Shown one piece after another: positions 1-7,104 of a stretch of DNA of 7,751 nucleotides. Source of the DNA: Chitinophagaceae bacterium (GTDB lineage Bacteria > Bacteroidota > Bacteroidia > Chitinophagales > Chitinophagaceae); contig VIKJ01000035.1 in the NCBI GenBank assembly GCA_008080615.1, forward strand, positions 26,630 through 34,380. The letters are read 5' to 3'. The position numbers and the translations under genes are program-made. Position 1 is the first letter of the stretch. Each line of letters opens with the position of its first letter. Below the pieces are notes generated by a model, which saw only the letters and a list, made by a program, of their open reading frames with translations, searched no databases and was not told the DNA's origin.

Positions 1-1187
1 CTACACTCAACTCCAACGAATCAATCCCTTCTAAAAAGAAAAAGATCATTGTTTTAGGCTCTGGTCCTAACAGAATTGGTCAGGGAATTGAATTTGATTA
101 CTGCTGCGTTCATGGCTTATTGGCCATTAAGGAATGTGGTTTTGAATCAATCATGGTGAATTGTAATCCCGAAACGGTTTCCACCGATTTCGACATGGCC
201 GACAAATTGTATTTTGAGCCGGTGTTTTGGGAACATATTTGGGAAATCATAGAGCTAGAACAACCAGATGGGATCATTGTACAATTGGGTGGTCAAACTG
301 CTTTGAAATTAGCCAGAAAATTACACGAAAAAGGAGTTCCAATTGTGGGTACTTCATTCGACAATATGGACATTGCCGAAGATCGTGGTCGTTTCAGCGA
401 TTTATTAAAAGAATTAAATATTCCTTACCCTGAATATGGTACTGCTTATGATGCAGATGAAGCCATTAGTGTTGCCAATAGAGTGGGATATCCAGTTTTA
501 GTAAGACCAAGCTATGTAATTGGTGGTCAGAGAATGAAGATTGTTATCAATGATGAGGAAGTAGAGAAAGCAGTAATTAGTTTATTGAAACATTTACCAG
601 GTAATAAAATATTGATTGATCATTTTCTAGACAGATGCCAGGAAGCAGAAGTAGACGCCATTTTTGATGGAGAGAACTTCCATATCATGGGTGTGATGGA
701 ACATATTGAGCCGGCTGGTATTCACAGCGGTGATAGCAATGCAGTACTACCTGCTTTCAACCTTACACCACTTGTAGTTGAAACCATGGAATTTTATGCA
801 GAAAAAATTGCAAGAGCCCTACAAATAAAGGGATTGATCAATATTCAATTTGCCATTAAAAATGATAAAGTATATGTGATTGAAGCCAATCCACGTGCTT
901 CCAGAACTACGCCATTCATTGCAAAAGCCTATCAAATTCCATATTTGAATATTGCTACCAAAATCATGTTGGGCGAAGCAAAAATTACCGACTTTGTAAT
1001 TGAAAAGAAATTAGAAGGCTACGCAATTAAAGAACCCGTATTTAGTTTTGAAAAATTTCCTGGTGTAAATAAAGAGTTAGGGCCCGAAATGAAAAGTACA
1101 GGAGAAGCCATTCGATTTATTAAAGACTTAAGAGATCCTTATTTCCGCACTTTGTATAAAGAGCGTAGCATGAACTTGAGCAGATAA
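1..1187 (+). CDS. carB: Carbamoyl-phosphate synthase large subunit, C-terminal half (5' end outside window)
   Basis: This is the second half of CarB. With the small subunit, the enzyme makes carbamoyl phosphate from glutamine-derived ammonia, bicarbonate and two ATP, for pyrimidine and arginine synthesis in the cytoplasm. The frame is open from the left edge (first whole codon at position 3), leaving 394 visible residues. In that numbering, GPNRIGQGIEFDY at 21-33 opens the second pre-ATP-grasp domain. The ATP-grasp core follows, with VRPSYVIGGQRM at 167-178, EHIEPAGIHSGDS at 233-245 and the metal/ATP-binding IEANPRASRT at about 293-302. GPEMKSTGEA at 360-369 corresponds to the point where E. 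coli CarB (1073 residues) passes into its MGS-like allosteric domain. Here only 25 more residues follow before TAA. That domain is therefore absent, and the 73 nt to the next gene leave no room for a frameshifted remnant. I recall short CarB proteins of about 940-950 residues in Bacteroidota, so this is probably normal for the group. Confidence 0.97.
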   Translation, partial: TLNSNESIPSKKKKIIVLGSGPNRIGQGIEFDYCCVHGLLAIKECGFESIMVNCNPETVSTDFDMADKLYFEPVFWEHIWEIIELEQPDGIIVQLGGQTALKLARKLHEKGVPIVGTSFDNMDIAEDRGRFSDLLKELNIPYPEYGTAYDADEAISVANRVGYPVLVRPSYVIGGQRMKIVINDEEVEKAVISLLKHLPGNKILIDHFLDRCQEAEVDAIFDGENFHIMGVMEHIEPAGIHSGDSNAVLPAFNLTPLVVETMEFYAEKIARALQIKGLINIQFAIKNDKVYVIEANPRASRTTPFIAKAYQIPYLNIATKIMLGEAKITDFVIEKKLEGYAIKEPVFSFEKFPGVNKELGPEMKSTGEAIRFIKDLRDPYFRTLYKERSMNLSR

Positions 1188-1216
1188 GTATTAATACCTT
1201 TTTTCAATCCTTTTTT

Positions 1217-1247
1217 AACGGCTGCAACAAATGTTGTGGTCGTTTTT
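1217..1247 (+). terminator. Intrinsic terminator after carB
   Basis: A 12-bp inverted repeat pairs 1217-1228 with 1233-1244 around a 4-nt AAAT loop. Nine pairs are Watson-Crick and three are G-T. The stem runs straight into five T residues (1243-1247). It lies 29 nt after the carB stop and ends 13 nt before the comEC start, so it probably ends the carB transcript and separates it from the comEC set. Two CCTTTTTT tracts lie just upstream (1197-1204 and 1209-1216). Pairing was checked by eye and no folding energy was computed. Confidence 0.7.
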
Positions 1248-1260
1248 ATTAGGTTGAATA

Positions 1261-3348
1261 ATGCGAACCCAATTTAAAGAACAGGCCTGGTATCAACTTC
1301 CTTTTATCCGCATCTGCCTTGCATTGATTGCTGGCATTTTACTGGGAGATATTTTTCTCTTTTCAACAATTGTTGTAGCGTACACGATGCTGTTTGCTGC
1401 TATTGCATTATTGTTATTTAATGTATTGCCCACGAAAAAAAAGTATAGCTATCAATGGTTGGCAGGACTGTTGATCCACTTACTCTTTACTGCAATCGGA
1501 ATCCTACTGATTGAAATCCATCAACCAAAAAAGATTGCTCAATTGCAAGCCCCTTTATTGGTTCGCGTATTAGAACCCATTACCTATACGCCAAAGACCG
1601 CTAAAACATTGGGCTTAACGCAGAACGGAAAAATCATACTTTATTTTCGGCGAAGCAATCACAACGAAGCAGGTAATAAACTAGCCAATCAAAGCAGTAA
1701 TCAAATCCAATTCATTCAACCGGGCACTCAGTTAATTCTACGAAAAGCACCAGATACCATTACGGCTACAAGCAACCCAGGTGGTTTTAATTTTAAACAA
1801 TACGCAGCAGCACAAAAAATATACTATCAAACCTATTTACAGCCCAATGATTTTATAATTGTGGGCAAAGAATCACTTGGGTGGCGGTATCAATTTATTG
1901 AAACCATCAAAACTTATGTTTTAAAAACACTTAACCAATATATTGCAGGCAATCAAACGGCAGCAGTTGCAGAAGCCCTTTTAATTGGATACAAAAAAAA
2001 CCTAGACAAAGAATTATTACAAGCATATAGCAGTACAGGTGTAGTGCATATTATTGCTATTAGCGGATTGCACTTGGGTATGATTTATGGCCTCCTCTTA
2101 TTTTTGATGAAGCCTTTCAAGCGCATCCGATATTTTCATTGGATCAAGCCAATTGTATTGCTTGTAGTAATTTGGATTTTTACTTTGCTCACTGGGGCTT
2201 CCCCATCCATACTTCGTTCTGCAGTGATGTTCACCTTTATAATTTTGGGAGAACAACAAGGTAGAACAGCCCCTATTTACAATAGTTTAGCAGCATCAGC
2301 AGCCTGTGTATTACTCTACAATCCTTTGCTGCTATGGGATATAGGCTTTCAGTTGTCTTATGCAGCAGTAGCTAGTATTGCTAGTTTCTCAATACCCATC
2401 ACTAAGCAACTATATATACAAAACAAATTGCTGCGAACTTGTTGGGAGCTTTCTGCTGTAACAATGGCAGCACAAATACTCACATTGCCCCTATTATTAT
2501 TTTACTTTCATCAGTTTCCCAATTTATTCTTGTTCACCAATTTTATTGCGGTTCCGCTCTCGGGAATTATTTTATATGCCGAAATTATTTTAGTTACAGT
2601 TGCTCCAATTCATTCATTGGCAACATTGGCAGGAAAGATTACAGGCATACTCATTCAATGGATGAACCAACTAATAGAGAATGCATCACATATTCCTTTT
2701 GCTGTTACCCATTTTATTCAGATCAACTTATTTCAAACCATTTGCCTCTATTGTTGCATCATTGCCATAAGCCACTGGTTATTTAAGAAAAAAACAAGTT
2801 CGCTGCTGATTGGGATTTTTTGCTTTGGCTTATTTACTTGCATGGATGCGATTAGTAAAATCAGCGCGGCTCATCAACAAAAATTAATCGTTTATTATCT
2901 TCCTAAAACAACAGCTATTGATCTTTTTGAGGGCCAAACCCATCATTACCTGGGCAACCCAACCGTTTACAATAATCCCCTATGGGTAAATAACTATTTA
3001 AACCCAACCCGAACCAAGTACAGGGCAGCAATACCCAATGAAAAGCCTATTCAGTTGCAAGCGCCACAATTACTGGTTGGCGCTGCAAAAAAAGTATTCA
3101 TCCTGCGAAGCAGTAAAAACTTACCCCTACAACCCTACCCCGATTCGGTACATGCAGTAGTGATTACAGGCAATCCTAGCATTCATATGAGTGAAATTGT
3201 TCAAGTGGTAAAAACCAATCAGCTGGTATTTGATTGCAGTAATGCAATGTGGAAAATAGAGCGATGGAAAAAAGAAGCAGAGCACTTACATTTGCGCCAT
3301 CATTCAGTACCCCAAGAAGGTGCTTTTGTATTCGATCTCTCCAAATAA
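1261..3348 (+). CDS. comEC: ComEC/Rec2-family DNA uptake channel protein without a canonical metallo-beta-lactamase domain
   Basis: ComEC is the inner-membrane channel that passes single-stranded DNA into the cytoplasm during natural transformation. The 695-residue protein has the family order. Hydrophobic segments lie at about 15-55 and 65-86. A soluble DUF4131/OB-like region follows at about 95-200 and carries the typical NPGGFNFKQYAA (172-183). The multi-helix Competence domain spans about 230-510, with hallmarks ISGLHLG at 267-273, GASPSILRSAVMF at 312-324 and DIGFQLSYAAV at 360-370. The last helix lies at about 512-527. The tail (about 540-695) has no HxHxDH metal site. It keeps only weak echoes of the C-terminal domain, such as TAIDLFEG (551-558), HAVVITGNP (631-639) and GAFVFDL (687-693). 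The total is shorter than B. subtilis ComEC (about 775). The ATG at 1261 directly precedes the first membrane segment, and no Shine-Dalgarno sequence is evident. purH starts 5 nt after the stop, so co-transcription is likely. Confidence 0.93.
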   Translation: MRTQFKEQAWYQLPFIRICLALIAGILLGDIFLFSTIVVAYTMLFAAIALLLFNVLPTKKKYSYQWLAGLLIHLLFTAIGILLIEIHQPKKIAQLQAPLLVRVLEPITYTPKTAKTLGLTQNGKIILYFRRSNHNEAGNKLANQSSNQIQFIQPGTQLILRKAPDTITATSNPGGFNFKQYAAAQKIYYQTYLQPNDFIIVGKESLGWRYQFIETIKTYVLKTLNQYIAGNQTAAVAEALLIGYKKNLDKELLQAYSSTGVVHIIAISGLHLGMIYGLLLFLMKPFKRIRYFHWIKPIVLLVVIWIFTLLTGASPSILRSAVMFTFIILGEQQGRTAPIYNSLAASAACVLLYNPLLLWDIGFQLSYAAVASIASFSIPITKQLYIQNKLLRTCWELSAVTMAAQILTLPLLLFYFHQFPNLFLFTNFIAVPLSGIILYAEIILVTVAPIHSLATLAGKITGILIQWMNQLIENASHIPFAVTHFIQINLFQTICLYCCIIAISHWLFKKKTSSLLIGIFCFGLFTCMDAISKISAAHQQKLIVYYLPKTTAIDLFEGQTHHYLGNPTVYNNPLWVNNYLNPTRTKYRAAIPNEKPIQLQAPQLLVGAAKKVFILRSSKNLPLQPYPDSVHAVVITGNPSIHMSEIVQVVKTNQLVFDCSNAMWKIERWKKEAEHLHLRHHSVPQEGAFVFDLSK

Positions 3349-3353
3349 ATACC

Positions 3354-4847
3354 ATGCAAAAGAAAATTCAATCTGCCCTTATTTCTGTTTTTTATAAAGA
3401 CGGACTAGCCCCCATTGCCCAACAATTAAAAGCATTGGGAATTACCATCTATTCAACTGGTGGAACCCAACAATTTTTAGAAGACTTGGGTATTGCCTGT
3501 GTGCCTGTAGAAAGTTTAACAACTTACCCCTCAATTTTAGGAGGAAGGGTGAAGACCTTGCACCCCGCTGTTTTTGGAGGGATTTTAGGAAGAAGATATG
3601 AGCCGCAAGATTTAGTTGAAATGCAACAATACAATATACCCGAAATTGATCTGGTAATTGTAGATCTATATCCGTTTGAAGAAACACTTAAAAGTACCAA
3701 CGAAGAAAAATTAATCATAGAAAAAATTGATATTGGTGGTCCTTCGATGATTCGTGCTGCTGCTAAAAACTTCAGGGATATCACCGTAATTGCTGCTAAA
3801 GATGATTATGCTGCTTTAGAACATTTATTGGTTAGCCAGCAAGGATCACTTTCATTGGAACAACGCAGAACCTTTGCTGCAAAAGCCTTTGAAGTAGTAA
3901 TGCATTACGATAATGCTATTAGTAATTATTTTAACCCGCTGCAACAGCAGGTATTGCGATATGGAGAAAACCCGCATCAGCAAGCTGTATTCAAGGGCAA
4001 TTTAGCCCAAGTATTTACTCAGCTAAATGGAAAAGAATTATCCTATAATAATTTAGTGGATGTAGATGCCGCTATTCAACTAATTGCAGATTTTAGCAAT
4101 AATACAGAAGCCGTTTTTGGTATCATTAAACATACCAATGTTTGTGGTATTGCTGCAAGAGCAAGTGTAAAAGAGAGCTGGGATGCAGCATTGGCGGGCG
4201 ATCCGGAAAGTGCATTTGGAGGCGTATTGGTTTGCAATAAAGCCATTGATGCAGCTACAGCCAATGCCATCAATGAATTATTTTTTGAAGTATTGATTGC
4301 GCCTTCATTTAATGAAGATGCATTAACTATTTTAAAAGCCAAGAAAAACAGAATCTTATTACAATTGACCAATACCCAATTTAAAACAAGCACCATTGTT
4401 AAATCTATCTTGAATGGTTCTTTAGAACAAGATAGCGATACAGGTAATTTTGAAAAATGGGATGAAGTAGGCGGAAGAACTACAACAGCAACTGAAAATG
4501 CCAATTTGGTATTTGCCAATATTGTTTGCAAACATTTAAAAAGCAATGCCATTGCCTTAATCAGCAATATGCAATTGGTTGGTAAGGGATGTGGTCAAAC
4601 CAGCCGTATAGATGCTTTAAGACATGCGATTGAAAAAGCACATCAATTTAATTTCGATTTAAAAGGAGCAGTGCTGGCTTCAGATGCATTCTTTCCTTTC
4701 AATGATTGTGTTCAGATAGCACATGAAGCAGGAATCGAAGCATTTATTCAACCAGGCGGATCCGTTAGAGATAAAGACAGTATAGACTATTGCGTACAAA
4801 ATGGTTTAGCAATGGTAATGACGGGTACCAGACATTTTAAACACTAG
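3354..4847 (+). CDS. purH: Bifunctional AICAR transformylase / IMP cyclohydrolase
   Basis: PurH catalyses the last two steps of de novo IMP synthesis: formylation of AICAR by 10-formyl-tetrahydrofolate, then ring closure of FAICAR. The protein has 497 residues (E. coli: 529). The N-terminal MGS-fold cyclohydrolase shows YSTGGT at 33-38, GGRVKTLHPAVFGG at 63-76, DLVIVDLYPF at 99-108 and KIDIGGPSMIRAAAKN at 124-139. The transformylase part shows LRYGENPHQQA at 201-211, the catalytic Lys-His pair in IIKHTNVCGIA (K259, H260), DPESAFGG at 283-290, KHLKSNAIA at 393-401, GKGCGQTSRIDA at 410-421, LASDAFFPF at 441-449 and the C-terminal IQPGGSVRD and TGTRHFKH. I chose ATG 3354 because it gives the standard N-terminus (MQKKIQSALISVF). 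An in-frame ATG at 3249 would overlap comEC by 100 nt and add residues unlike the family. It follows comEC by 5 nt and precedes the transporter by 7 nt. Confidence 0.97.
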   Translation: MQKKIQSALISVFYKDGLAPIAQQLKALGITIYSTGGTQQFLEDLGIACVPVESLTTYPSILGGRVKTLHPAVFGGILGRRYEPQDLVEMQQYNIPEIDLVIVDLYPFEETLKSTNEEKLIIEKIDIGGPSMIRAAAKNFRDITVIAAKDDYAALEHLLVSQQGSLSLEQRRTFAAKAFEVVMHYDNAISNYFNPLQQQVLRYGENPHQQAVFKGNLAQVFTQLNGKELSYNNLVDVDAAIQLIADFSNNTEAVFGIIKHTNVCGIAARASVKESWDAALAGDPESAFGGVLVCNKAIDAATANAINELFFEVLIAPSFNEDALTILKAKKNRILLQLTNTQFKTSTIVKSILNGSLEQDSDTGNFEKWDEVGGRTTTATENANLVFANIVCKHLKSNAIALISNMQLVGKGCGQTSRIDALRHAIEKAHQFNFDLKGAVLASDAFFPFNDCVQIAHEAGIEAFIQPGGSVRDKDSIDYCVQNGLAMVMTGTRHFKH

Positions 4848-4854
4848 CAGCTTT

Positions 4855-5769
4855 GTGACAACAAAACAAAAAGCCTATATCGCTTTATGCATTACAAGCA
4901 CCGTATGGGGAACCAGTTGGATTGCCAGTAGAATGGCTGTACAACAAGCGCCCGCTTTAGAAGTAGCCACCATACGTCAATTTATTGCAGGCTGCATTTT
5001 CACTGGATTTTTTTTATTGAAAGGAGAAAAATTGCCCAACCTTAAACAAATGAAATGGATGGCAGGAATGTCTATTCTATTATTTGTTTCGGCCAATGGA
5101 CTAGCTACAGTGGGTGTGAAATATATTTCCAGTGGCTTGGCTGCATTAATAGCTGCATTGTATCCACTAAGTGTAGTTATTATTGAGCGGCTTTTTTACA
5201 ACAATAATAAAATCACGGGCTATACTTTCTTAGGTATTCTTCTTGGGCTATCAGGTATTGGTTTGGTATTTTATGAAAATGCTTTTCATCATCAGCAAGC
5301 AGGATATTGGATTGGTATTGTTGTTTCCGTTGTTGCCATGCTAAGTTGGAGTGTAGGAACCATTTTTATTGCCCGAAAAAAAATGAATATCAATCCTTAC
5401 TACGCAACAGGTTTTCAAATGTTATGTGGCTCATTTATACTAGCCATTATGACCCTTGTTTCTGGTGATGCCATTCCGCTTTCTGCTATACCCATAAAAA
5501 CCTGGATGGCCATTGCTTATTTAGTTGCAATGGGATCAATTCTTGCCTATGTAGCATTCATTTATACCATGAAGCATTTAGAACCTTCCATTGCTTCTTT
5601 GTATGCGTATATCAATCCAATTGTAGCTATTTTAATTGGTTCGGTATTGGTTAAAGAAGTGCTTACCCTCAATATTATATTTGGAGCAATTATCACATTG
5701 TTAGGAGTATATATTGTAAACCAGAGTTTAAAGAAACAGCGCAAAGCCTTGGTTGAACCCATTGAGTAA
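4855..5769 (+). CDS. EamA/DMT-superfamily transporter, 10 predicted membrane helices
   Basis: This is a drug/metabolite transporter family integral membrane protein of 304 residues, the usual length for two tandem EamA repeats of five helices each. Repeat 1 spans about 7-140 and repeat 2 about 150-290. The N-terminal signature TSTVWGTSWIASRMAVQ (15-31) and the last-helix signature AYINPIVAILIGSVLVKE (251-268) are typical. Basic residues (KKQRK, 293-297) end the protein, as expected for a cytoplasmic tail. The start is GTG at 4855, 7 nt after the purH stop. The next in-frame ATG would remove most of helix 1, so GTG is preferred. No Shine-Dalgarno sequence is visible, so translation may be coupled to purH. 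The substrate cannot be read from sequence: relatives move amino acids, nucleosides, sugars or drugs, usually outward. The position behind purH permits, but does not show, a purine-related role. Confidence 0.9.
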   Translation: MTTKQKAYIALCITSTVWGTSWIASRMAVQQAPALEVATIRQFIAGCIFTGFFLLKGEKLPNLKQMKWMAGMSILLFVSANGLATVGVKYISSGLAALIAALYPLSVVIIERLFYNNNKITGYTFLGILLGLSGIGLVFYENAFHHQQAGYWIGIVVSVVAMLSWSVGTIFIARKKMNINPYYATGFQMLCGSFILAIMTLVSGDAIPLSAIPIKTWMAIAYLVAMGSILAYVAFIYTMKHLEPSIASLYAYINPIVAILIGSVLVKEVLTLNIIFGAIITLLGVYIVNQSLKKQRKALVEPIE

Positions 5770-5814
5770 AAAAACTTCAACACAATCAATGATTACCTAA
5801 GACTACGGAATAAA

Positions 5815-7102
5815 TTATCTCGTAAAATTGCGTAATAAAAAATCTGCATAACTATTCCGCCATTCAATAAATGAAGTTTGCTGTGTTAAAAAATGATTGT
5901 GCAAAATAAAAATGCAGTTACCCCCTACTTCTTTTACTGTATCAAAATAATATTGCATGTTGGTTAACGCTTCACTAGCTGTTATGCGCTCATTAAATAT
6001 GGCCGTTGCATCCATATAACAAAATGGATGAACCGTTAAATTGGTTGGAGTATTGGCTGAAAGATCAAACCAGGCAAAGCTGCCCGCATAAGAAGCCCTG
6101 AAACCATTGATGCCAGGGTATCCCATAGAATAGTCTTGTTGTATTCCAACATGGGTCAACTGCTGATAAGTAGCCGGAAAATGAAGTTGAATATAATGTT
6201 GCCGGGCAATTGTTACCCTAGTATTACGCTAATTGAAGCCGATTGATCTCTGCTTTCAAAAGCGCTTCACTGGTATTAGATTGAATAGAAGGATGTATAC
6301 CAATAGAATATTGACGCGCATGATCCTTTATTAACTGTTTCATCGCAGTGCTGTTAGGATCAATATTTTTATCAAGCCCCCTTCTATTTTTTGCCAATAG
6401 AAAAAAATAAATAGGTTTTAATTGTAAACTACTGTGCAATAAACTCAGCCAATCATATACATCATAAGGATCTTTTTGTACGCCGTTCAGCACCTGCATT
6501 CTTTCGCCCAAAGCATTGATATCTGCCTTGATAAAATCCTTAAAAAATCCGCCTACGTTTCTAAGCACTGAATGATGCAAATAACTATACGCAATATCTA
6601 TATCGTAACTAGGCGTAAATGAAAATGGAGGCCAGCAAAAACAAGGAATTGAAAAAGATGTTGCTAATTTTTTCATCCACAATTGAATCAGCGGCTGTTG
6701 CAAAAAATTAAAGCGAAAAGCCAAACTATTTTCATGATGATACCTACCCAACTCATCCCCTTTAAAAGGCAGGTATTCTTCGTAACGCGTTATTAAATAA
6801 AAAGCTGCTGATAAAAAATCAAAAGGGATGCCTGTAGATGTGGTACTGAAAAAAATGGGTAAGCCTTCCCAATCTTTACATTCAACTCTTTGTTCCTGTA
6901 TAGTTGTTGCGGCTAATAAGCCATGAGGTTTTACCCAACATTCATCAGCTGCAATTGGGGTTTCACTATAATTCAACTTAAATCCATCAAATGCAATAAA
7001 TGTGTCTTTAGAATCTGTAACTACCATATCCTTGGTAAACAGCACACCAATAATATATTGCAATCTTGTACTAAGCTGGTTGGTATAAAGAATGCTGCGC
7101 AT
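5815..7102 (-). pseudogene. Polysaccharide-deacetylase-like (NodB-fold) protein, split by one frameshift
   Basis: Two minus-strand reading frames together make one protein of the Bacteroidota deacetylase-like family (about 428 residues when the frame is restored). The first part runs from ATG 7102 to a TAA at 6226-6224 (292 residues). Its N-terminal domain, which I believe is the one called DUF7033, includes DFLSAAFYLITRYEEYLP and ends at about residue 155. The NodB-like core begins with SYDIDIAYS (Asp codons at 6604-6602 and 6598-6596) and continues with SIGIHPSIQSN (His at 6295-6293). The second part is open from 6228 to the stop at 5815, one base out of step. It supplies ARQHY, DYSMGY, GFRASYAGSF (from 6105) and ILHNHF (His at 5901-5899). 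ATG 7102 is preferred to the in-frame ATG at 7123 because it starts 2 nt after lutB and gives MRSILYTN, close to the family's usual opening. The family is predicted to act on cell-surface or extracellular polysaccharide. No signal peptide is visible, and the motifs are non-canonical. It could be a true pseudogene, a sequence error, or a rare recoding case. Confidence 0.82.
6224..6231 (-). other. Frameshift site in the deacetylase-like gene
   Basis: Read on the minus strand, the upstream frame ends at TAA (6226-6224), with a second in-frame stop, TAG, two codons on (6220-6218). The downstream frame is blocked by TAG at 6231-6229. A single indel joining the frames must therefore lie within these 8 nt: either one extra base (for example, dropping G6229 gives Leu-Arg-Asn-Thr-Arg) or two missing bases. 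There is no homopolymer here (TTAGCGTAATAC), so the usual homopolymer sequencing error is not an obvious explanation. Confidence 0.8.
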
Positions 7103-7104
7103 GA

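Noticed and set aside
1188..1197. Perfect 10-bp palindrome GTATTAATAC right after the carB stop
   Set aside because: It can form only about three stem pairs with a realistic loop and is very AT-rich. It is probably chance next to the real terminator at 1217-1247.
1188..1260. Search for a Bacteroidota-type promoter (TTTG, then TAnnTTTG) before comEC
   Set aside because: TAGGTTGA near 1250-1257 is only a partial match, has no well-placed -33 element and lies too close to the start codon. It is not called.
1435..2000. A8 runs in comEC (1435-1442 and 1993-2000), and another in the transporter gene (5376-5383), as possible slippage or phase-variation sites
   Set aside because: Eight A residues are common by chance in such AT-rich coding DNA (Lys codons), all frames are intact, and the runs are short for phase variation.
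2439..2786. Second plus-strand frame of 115 codons inside comEC
   Set aside because: It is Ser/Cys/His-rich noise, out of frame with the conserved Competence-domain helices. The comEC frame explains this DNA.
3249..3353. Upstream in-frame ATG that would lengthen purH by 35 residues
   Set aside because: It overlaps the end of comEC by 100 nt, and the extra residues do not resemble the PurH N-terminus. ATG 3354 gives the normal start.
4076..4567. Minus-strand open frame of 163 codons inside purH (also shorter ones at 3442-3687 and 3524-3784)
   Set aside because: They lie wholly within well-conserved purH coding sequence, show no family motif and have no promoter or ribosome-binding context. 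They are antisense shadows.
5770..5814. Convergent intergenic gap checked for a bidirectional terminator (TTGA...TCAA near 5763-5780, AATCAATGATT at 5784-5794)
   Set aside because: The first has only four or five weak pairs, and the second is a palindrome with a 1-nt centre that cannot form a hairpin. Neither supports a terminator call.
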